DNA of 64,000 bases, from assembly GCA_963931865.1 (NCBI GenBank), contig OZ007505.1, forward strand, positions 8,801,415 to 8,865,414. Reading direction: 5' to 3'. The notes beneath the pieces were generated by a model. That model was not told where the DNA came from. It saw nothing but the letters and a program-made list of their open reading frames with translations, and made no database searches. A program made the position numbers and the translations under genes. Origin of the DNA: Axinella damicornis. Taxonomy: Eukaryota > Porifera > Demospongiae > Axinellida > Axinellidae. Numbering within the stretch: position 1 is the stretch's first letter; every line of letters starts with the position of its first letter. Positions 57,763-64,000 of the stretch are shown here, in pieces.

Positions 57763-60700
57763 CTATAAGGATTCAAAAGGAAACAATAAGCAAATAAAAG
57801 CTGACATGAACGGATTCCTACCACTATTAGTAATTTGTTTGTTGACAGCTCTTATGTAGCTATGAACGTGTTGAGGGCTGACAGCTCCCACCAAATGGGT
57901 GTTATCTAGTGATGGAAACTCCCAACCAGCCCTAGGCCCCCCTCATGGCAGACGATTGATACCATTCGTTGTTCACAACGCCAGGGACAGATTGACGTGA
58001 AACAGGTATTTGTAACGGTTGGGCACGCCCCCCATGTGTCTACCTGACGTCATCACATGTGACCAGATCTCCCAGGCCTTCCCCCGCCGTATTTCATACT
58101 GGAAGCGATCCGGTGGGAACGGCCTGGGAACGAGGCTAGCCTTACCTGCATGGACTAATACGAGCCACAAGCTGTTTAGTGGCACTCATGCATTCGTTCC
58201 CAGTCCCATGCCCTGCTCTTTGTCACTTGCAGTACGGAAAAGCGGGGAGGGCCTGATACATTACCTGATGTGAGTGACACCAAGGGTAGAAAGACGGTAG
58301 AAAGACCTAAAGTGAACATGGGTCTCAGAAGAGTGAAGATACCAGGTAACATACCACACGTATCTAGCAAGCGGGGGGGGGGGGGGACTGTCATACTCAC
58401 CGAGGGTTGAATGTGCAGATGGTTGAATAACGTAGCGTCCTGGTTCTTAAAATTTGTCAATTACATTATCACGTGAGGAAAAGTACCGGGCCCTCCCCAC
58501 TTTTCCATACTGCAAGCGACAAAAGCTGGGTGTGGGACTGTGAACAAGGCTATGCATTCCTGTCAATAAGCACATTTCCAGAACTGGGTCCCCTAAATAA
58601 AGATCAATACGTAGTTTGAATCAAGTCAGTATTTGGAAGAGACTTGCACGTAGTAAAACACCACATCATACTGTTATGCAAAGAGCCCTCATACCACAGG
58701 CCAGGCTCATACCACAGGTCAGAACAAGGTGCCTTACCTCATGTATACGTGAAGATCGATGTGTCTTCCCAGTAGGAGATCGATGAAAGATGGGAGGCGC
58801 TGATAGTTGGTCGGGTAAGCAAACGCAACATCATACAGGGCAGGAAACTTCGCTGCAAGGAGAGAGACCAAGAATAAGGTTACACAACACCCTTGACATA
58901 CTCAGATCAGTGTCACAGCCCTGTGTAATAGTGGAACAGCTTCTATATATGGTTTTTTCCACAAGTGGTCAACACCTTCATTGGATGGGCAATTTGCTAC
59001 TCCTTCCTTGAGTGCATATTCTAGGACACAGCATGTGCACATGCAGTCTCATACCCAGGGTCTGATACCCAGGGTCTGATACGCAGGGTCTGATACCCAG
59101 GGTCTGATACCCAGGGTCTGATACCCAGGGTCTGATACCCAGGGTCTGATACCCAGGGTCTGATACCCAGGGTCTGATACCCAGGGTCTGATACCCAGGG
59201 TCTGATACCCAGGGTCTGATACCCAGGGTCTGATACCCAGGGTCTCATAACCAGGGTCTGATACCCAGGGTCTGATACCCAGGGTCTCATAACCAGGGTC
59301 TGATACCCAGGGTCTGATACCCAGGGTCTCATACCCAGGGTCTGATACCCAGGGTCTCATAACCAGGGTATCATACCCAGAGTCCTACCCAGGGTCTCCT
59401 ACTGAGGGTCTCATAACCAGTGTCTCATAACCAGGGTATCATACCAGGGGTCTCATACCCAGGGTGGGTCTCATACCCAGCCATACTTCAAGACCCGAAG
59501 ACTAACCACCTTGCCTGTGGTCAGGGCTCAGGAGCGTATGAGCCACCGAAGCTGCTGCTTACATCTAATGTATTTGCCGTTTCTGTGGGTTTTACGTGTA
59601 CCTTTCCTGTAACGCATTGCTGTACTAGGAGTTCTCATAGATACTTCCTAGCAACACAAACTAATGCTGACCCCTCACCTGTTGTCTTGAGGTGTTTGGC
59701 TAGGATGGAGAACCCCTTTGTTCTGGGAATGAGGTGGTACTTCAGTTCCTTGAGCCCCTTCTCCCTTGCAAACTGCAGCCCCTTCTCGTGCTTGGCCTCT
59801 GTGAAGCGGCTACCCTCACAGAAAATACATACCTGTGTGAGGTGTGAGGGCATGTGATTGCATCATCATTCATGTGATAAACGAAAGACATTCCACTTTG
59901 GTAGTATATGTCGTGTCACCTCTGGGTTGAAGCTTATCAAAATCTGAGACACTTCTTACAAGCAAATTCAGACAGCTCACACTGCAAACTGTTGATCCCA
60001 TAAGCAGCGACAAACAATCTATAACTAAGCGAAGTGAATGGTGAGCTCAGATCGGTCGCCCTCTTGCACAACTATCAACTTCAGCTTGCTTTGAGGGGTA
60101 TAATGTCCTCAAATGTTCATTTCTGAGTCTAAAATTTGTGTGTTAGCACAGAAGTGAAGGCAAATGCTTACAAAATACCACGTGTTCAATGCTACCAGGC
60201 TACCCCCCCCCCCCCCCCCACAAAAAAAAAATCTTGAGAAGAGAGCCTGGGACCTCCCCCACCCTCCTCTCCCTCTTCTGCTGATACCATGCCTACCAAC
60301 CTGTATGGGGAAGGGGTAGTCCTTGTAGACCTCGGATGTCTTCTTGATTGTGCTCTCGTCCCTTGCAAAGTTCCTGGTAAGAAAGGGACACTCGAGGGCC
60401 CACAGTAGCTGACCAAACCCAGGGACATATAGTACTGACCGCTTAGGTAGTGTCCGAATTGTCTGGGGACGAGAAAGGAAGGAAGCCAAAGGTAGTTTGT
60501 TATCAGTGAGATTGAGAATGAGCAAGTAGAAGCAATGTCAGGGGCTACCATGCCTGTAAGGATACATGGGTGGCTGCTATCGATGAGGAACTTCCCTGCA
60601 TGCGCAACCATTTCGATCATTAACCCATAAACTATTTTTGCAGGTCAATTTTAGCCTATATGGATGCATGAAACGTATAATATATCATTTTTCTAGTTTT

Positions 60701-63319
60701 CAACCCCTTCACACACGTGGGCATGCATGCAGTCATCCTGCACACATTCATGTCTCTAACCACACCCACCCATCAACAAGATTTTATGGCTCTCAGCCAA
60801 CCACCGCCTGTCCAGGCTGGGAAAAATGTTTCACTACCAGAAATGGAGGGCCTACAGGGTGAGCATACTGCTTTCTTATCCCATTCATGCAAAGGAGGAA
60901 GAAAGAGGGTATTGCCTAGCCTCGTTCCCAGGCCTTCCACACCTCCAGCTTTTGATCGCTTCCAGTATGCAAAAATTGCATACTGGAAGCGATCAAAAGC
61001 TGGAGGTGTGGAAGGCCTGGGAACGAGGCTAGTATTGCCAGAATGACATCACAAGATGAAAGTCTCATGCCGTCTGTAGACAGCTTTATCGGTTTAAAGT
61101 GTTGAATTCACTTTGTAGACGCAGTGTGATGCTCCTCACAGCATCACTAGCGTCCTTTATAGCTCCAGGTAATGGAGTGAGACGATGACCCAGAATACTG
61201 ATCACAGGTTTAGAGACTAGTTTTCGTGATCTAGCACCGCATGAAAATTTATACGGTATATTTGTGAAACTCTTTCACCAATTTAGTGCAGGTTGGAGGA
61301 AAAATAAGTCCTTAGCCAACCTATTGACTGGAGACACTTAGCCTTGTTGTGTGTACAGTTGTGTGTGTGTGTATGTGTGTGTGTGTGTGTGTGTGTGCAT
61401 GCACACGTGCATGCGTACGTGCGTGTGTGCATGCATGCGTGCATGTCACCCCCCCCCTTCCCGTGGCCATGCTAGTAAATGTCTCCTGTTGTAGCTCTCT
61501 TGCCATTTCATAAACAATAAGGTCATGAGGTCAAGAGAGCTGAGCAAACCACAGAGTAGGAGTACTGAATCCCCAGCTGCCCAACATATTATGTACAGCT
61601 GCCATGTACAACTGCTGTGAACAGCTGCCATGAACAGAACACAGTACCCAGTCAGGCACTGCATTATCAACTCACCCTTTCGGGCAATAATTATGATTGA
61701 CCTTCAGAGCTATGCATAGTCCATTGAGCCGTAGGAAGTACAGTCAGAGGATCTACATGCACTCTATTTGATCTAGGCAACTCTCACCCACTGCTGGTAA
61801 AGTGGTCTAGCAGATATCACTAGAGTAAGCAACCGATTATCGGACACTTTATTTTCAAGGCACTACTACATCAAGATTTTCACCAACCGATACAATGCAG
61901 TGAGACTAGCTACCATCCATGGGCTTTAATACAATGCAAACCACATTTTCGTAGACCTAGTGTTATGGTTTTGAATGTATGTTGGGCTCCGAAACCTCGC
62001 TCGTCGTCACTAGGTCTCTTACTTCGGACACCTATGCATCTGCTACAGGATGATCACAACAACTGGTTGCTACGCCTCCTTGGAAACAGGTCATCCAACG
62101 TAGCATAGGTGGTTCTTCTACTCTCAAGTTTTGATTGCGGCAGACCGACCCGAAAAACGTCGTTTTCGGACATTCAATAAACGGACAACTCACACAATTG
62201 CACCAGACTACTACGACTGAGCTGTCTCGATTTACGCAACTACCGATAAGCCGCTCTATGGTGGTTTAACTCACATACTTTTCAGTTCGAATCAAGTCGA
62301 AGTCCGGGGTCCGACAATCGGTTGCTTACTTTAGTACTCATACATGTAGCTTTTGTGTCAACACATGTAACGTACACCGCAGTACACACAATGCAGTCTA
62401 TGACAATTGTTTGTGCAAGCTACCTGGAGAACGGGATCAATCAAAGCAGTGGTCGGACTTAGGTGCATCACTAGCCATATAGAGAGTTGCTGGAATGCAT
62501 TTGTCAGTCAAGGTTTGGGTGCGTCAGAAGATAGTAACTGTGGTGAAGCAGGAGCAGCGGTTTGAGTGGTCAAGGAGAGAGCTTCTGAACATGCTTGACA
62601 TAGCTCATTTTGACGGCAAGTAATCATTGCTAGCCTCAGACTCAAAATTTGTAGGAATGCTGATAGATACGTCTTCTCCTTTCAGCGGGCTTTCAATGAT
62701 AGTCAGAGTTACTCTGGTTTGATGGTTCATACTCACAGTCTTTCCTCCATACGGGTGAGAAGAGACAGACCATTGGTACCTCAGCGCCTTGAACAGTGTT
62801 CCCTTAGCTAAAACGTACACGTATTTATACCAAGCCATAATCTGGAACTAGTCATGAAAGTCTCCTAGACCAGGAGCTGTTATAACTTATATGGTCTCCT
62901 GGGTAGACCTTGCCTTGTATTAGGCATGAGAAGGTCTAGCTCCATAGACAAAGGTATGTACTTCCTCTTTCATTCCTCCACCCACCTAGCCTCATTCCCA
63001 GGCCGCTCCCACGCGGCCTGGGAACAAGGCTACCACCTACCACACATACACTCACTCTGTAGTCTCGTGCCACGTATTGAGGTTCTGGGAACGAGACTAC
63101 ACACTCTCTCACACACACTCTCTCACACACCTACAATCACTCAACTCACATGCAGAAAGTTCATATGGGCTCCCAGGATGTACCCTGCTACCCAATCCAG
63201 GTCGCCACGGTGACTGAGGGTAATCAGACAGGACTCTTTGCCAAGTTTGTCATATACACTCTTCTCTCCATAGAGGTGGATATTCAGATCCGCCCAGTCC
63301 AGAGATACCCAGACCATCT
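57687..63319 (-). CDS. AGPAT3/4-type 1-acyl-glycerol-3-phosphate acyltransferase (partial gene span)
   Basis: The family transfers an acyl chain from acyl-CoA to lysophosphatidic acid to make phosphatidic acid at the ER membrane. Five exons in matching phase give about 225 residues covering the catalytic core. Motif I reads SHRGDLDW (HX4D intact, the usual preceding Asn is Ser). Then come LPKRSVLYVPGFG, motif III FCEGSRFTEAKHEKG (EGTR family box, here EGSR), LKYHLIPRTKGF, ALYDVAFAYP and VYMRRIPMDDVP. The LPRTKGF and RFTE.KHE words are specific to the AGPAT3/4 group rather than AGPAT1/2 or AGPAT5. The N-terminal membrane exon lies right of 63319, outside or near the window edge; the C-terminal membrane segment was not identified. 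Confidence 0.92.
57947..58137. mobile_element. Truncated TAGCCTCG element
   Basis: Only the right part of the 21775/23859 type is present: GCAGACGATTGATACCATTC through CGGCCTGGGAACGAGGCTA. The left terminus is missing. It lies in the acyltransferase intron between exons D and E. Confidence 0.85.
58738..58852 (-). CDS. Acyltransferase exon D
   Basis: The exon encodes AKFPALYDVAFAYPTNYQRL and on to HIDLHVYM. Acceptor CTCCTTGCAG, donor ATGAG|GTAAGG. Confidence 0.93.
59046..59480. repeat. 14-bp tandem array
   Basis: GGTCTGATACCCAG is repeated about 21 times in good register to about 59350, then in degenerate form (GGTCTCATAACCAG). It lies in the acyltransferase intron between exons C and D. The 103-codon frames across it are spurious. 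Confidence 0.96.
59679..59832 (-). CDS. Acyltransferase exon C (EGSR motif)
   Basis: The exon encodes VCIFCEGSRFTEAKHEKGLQ and YHLIPRTKGFSILAKHLKTT. Acceptor CTCACACAG, donor ACAACAG|GTGAGG. Confidence 0.95.
60301..60462 (-). CDS. Acyltransferase exon B
   Basis: The exon encodes TIRTLPKRSVLYVPGFGQLL and on to YKDYPFPIQ. Acceptor GTCCCCAG, donor ATACAG|GTTGGT, phase 0 at both ends. The spacing from motif I to YVP matches human AGPAT4. Confidence 0.93.
60917..61031. mobile_element. 115-bp near-perfect palindromic TAGCCTCG MITE
   Basis: Each arm contains TAGCCTCGTTCCCAGGCC, TTCCACACCTCCAGC and GATCGCTTCCAGTATGCAA; the arms meet at AAAAATT. GTATTGCC flanks both sides. Confidence 0.95.
61361..61442. 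repeat. Degenerate (GT)n / GCATGCGT repeat
   Basis: A GT run grades into alternating purine-pyrimidine GCATGC/ACGTGC words. Confidence 0.9.
61823..62333. mobile_element. Tc1/mariner-like MITE (511 bp)
   Basis: The ends AGTAAGCAACCGATTATCGG and its complement (one mismatch) are bordered by TA on both sides. Confidence 0.85.
62737..62838 (-). CDS. Candidate alternative first exon within the acyltransferase gene
   Basis: ATG at 62838 opens 34 codons (MAWYKYVYVLAKGTLFKALR, then YQWSVSSHPYGGKT) followed by ACT|GTGAGT in phase 0, the phase needed to join exon B at 60462. Such a transcript would omit exon A and its HX4D motif. No family recognised. It may be a separate small gene or chance. Confidence 0.3.
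62997..63032. mobile_element. 36-bp TAGCCTC MITE (two termini only)
   Basis: TAGCCTCATTCCCAGGCC runs almost directly into GGCCTGGGAACAAGGCTA via a short GC stem. The flanks CCACCCACC and CCACCTACC match at 8 of 9 positions. Confidence 0.85.
63060..63099. mobile_element. 40-bp TAGTCTCG MITE
   Basis: TAGTCTCGTG and GGGAACGAGACTA ends. The flanks CTCACTCTG and CACACTCTC match at 7 of 9 positions. Confidence 0.7.
63150..63319 (-). CDS. Acyltransferase exon A (HX4D motif)
   Basis: The exon encodes MVWVSLDWADLNIHLYGEKS to ESCLITLSHRGDLDWVAGYI and on to FLH. Acceptor CATGCTAG, directly preceded by an (AC)n tract of about 57 bases. Donor CTGCAT|GTGAGT. It starts with two bases of a split codon. Confidence 0.92.
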
Positions 63320-63323
63320 CTAG

Positions 63324-63327
<4 letters not shown>

Positions 63328-63384
<57 letters not shown>
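63328..63384. repeat. (GT)n tract next to acyltransferase exon A
   Basis: About 57 bases, reading (AC)n in the transcript and ending 8 bases before the exon A splice border. Confidence 0.98.
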
Positions 63385-63385
<1 letters not shown>

Positions 63386-63720
63386 GCATAGATATTATAC
63401 TATAGATATTATACTATACAAACAGCTTTGCTCACTTCAGCTACTGCTCCCTTATTGTGTTCGCGTGATTTAGGCCCCTAAAGCTACGTACTGTGCAGAC
63501 GTCTGGACCAAGCTCTTGCTTCCCTCATGGCCTATGGCATAGATTGTATAGGTAAGAGCTATACAATCTATGGCTTATGGTTAGTGTGGTTCAAATATCC
63601 CGCGAGTTCTCGCTTTCCTCACTGAGTCCAACGTAGTTCACTGCTCTGACTCACCGACAATAGTGTGCAATAGTGTCTCTGGCGGTGAGCATTAGCACTG
63701 GGTCCAGGCTTGCATTTTAA

Positions 63721-64000
63721 GGTTACGGGATACCGTGTGTTGATTAAATATACATAACGTACAAGTTACCTTTGTCCCTCCGCGCAGGAACTAGCTAGAG
63801 ACACGCAACAAAAACGACGTATAACAGCAATATGAGTACCTTCTAGCTGGTATGATCTTAGCGCCTGAGTACAACATGCCAACGTAGGCAGTGGCATCAA
63901 AGTTCAAGGTCGAGTTGGCGATTTTTGGCGTCAGATTTTGCAATCAGAAAGGGCTAACAGGCCAGCTTGGCAGCATCCACGGGAAGTTTTCAACTGACTG
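63721..64000. mobile_element. Left end of another TTAA/GGTTACGGGATAC element
   Basis: TTAA at 63717-63720 is followed by GGTTACGGGATAC, the same 13-base terminus as 14629. The next bases differ, so it is a relative with another interior. The right end is outside the window. No long frame is present on either strand of the visible part. Confidence 0.7.

Noticed and set aside
59021..59360. 103-codon frames of a repeated 14-residue peptide
   Set aside because: They come from the 14-bp array read three times per cycle inside an intron.

Overview
The window is animal nuclear DNA: split genes with GT-AG introns of about 0.1 to 11 kb, a very high density of small transposons and (CA)n/(G)n simple repeats, and one 200-base assembly gap. 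My impression of a sponge (probably a demosponge) rests on the mixture of metazoan orthologues, DIRS-type retroelements and abundant fold-back repeats. It is not proven by the sequence. No viral, bacterial, CRISPR or tRNA signal was found.

Four genes can be read with confidence. (1) A USP3-type histone deubiquitinase on the minus strand starts at 31557. Twelve exons, all with matching phases, run to about 6242. The last roughly 115 residues, including the catalytic His, are not in the window. (2) A five-finger C2H2 factor on the plus strand (35271-48779) carries the finger signature of ZNF410. (3) An intronless alpha-arrestin (ARRDC type) on the plus strand (53985-55127) ends in a PPxY motif. 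(4) An AGPAT3/4-type lysophosphatidic acid acyltransferase on the minus strand has five exons from 63319 to 57687; its N-terminal exon(s) lie beyond the right edge and its C-terminus is uncertain. The genes are functionally unrelated (chromatin deubiquitination, transcription, receptor trafficking, phospholipid synthesis), and nothing suggests an operon or cluster. USP3 and a small membrane-protein ORF at 31891 are head to head across about 330 bases.

Layout. 1-3164 is a near copy of 13733-17319, including USP3 exon 9. It abuts the gap and looks like an allelic duplicate placed in the scaffold, although a true tandem duplication is possible. 3.4-31.6 kb is USP3 with introns full of repeats: a decayed DIRS retrotransposon with reverse transcriptase and tyrosine recombinase remains (9.08-10.62 kb), a truncated LINE (12.1-12.7 kb), a 12-bp inverted satellite (6.57-7.24 kb), a 1.1-kb fold-back element (20.1-21.2 kb) and a 3.8-kb inverted-repeat-bounded segment around exon 3. 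32-35.2 kb is intergenic. 35.3-48.8 kb is the zinc-finger gene with an 11-kb intron. 49-57.6 kb holds the arrestin gene and simple repeats. 57.7-63.3 kb is the acyltransferase.

The most distinctive non-genic features are three. One is a family of tiny elements ending in TAGCCTCGTTCCCAGGCC with 9-bp target duplications. The second is two families of TTAA-flanked elements, one caught as filled and empty sites in the two duplicated copies. The third is the repeated placement of long simple-sequence tracts directly against splice sites.
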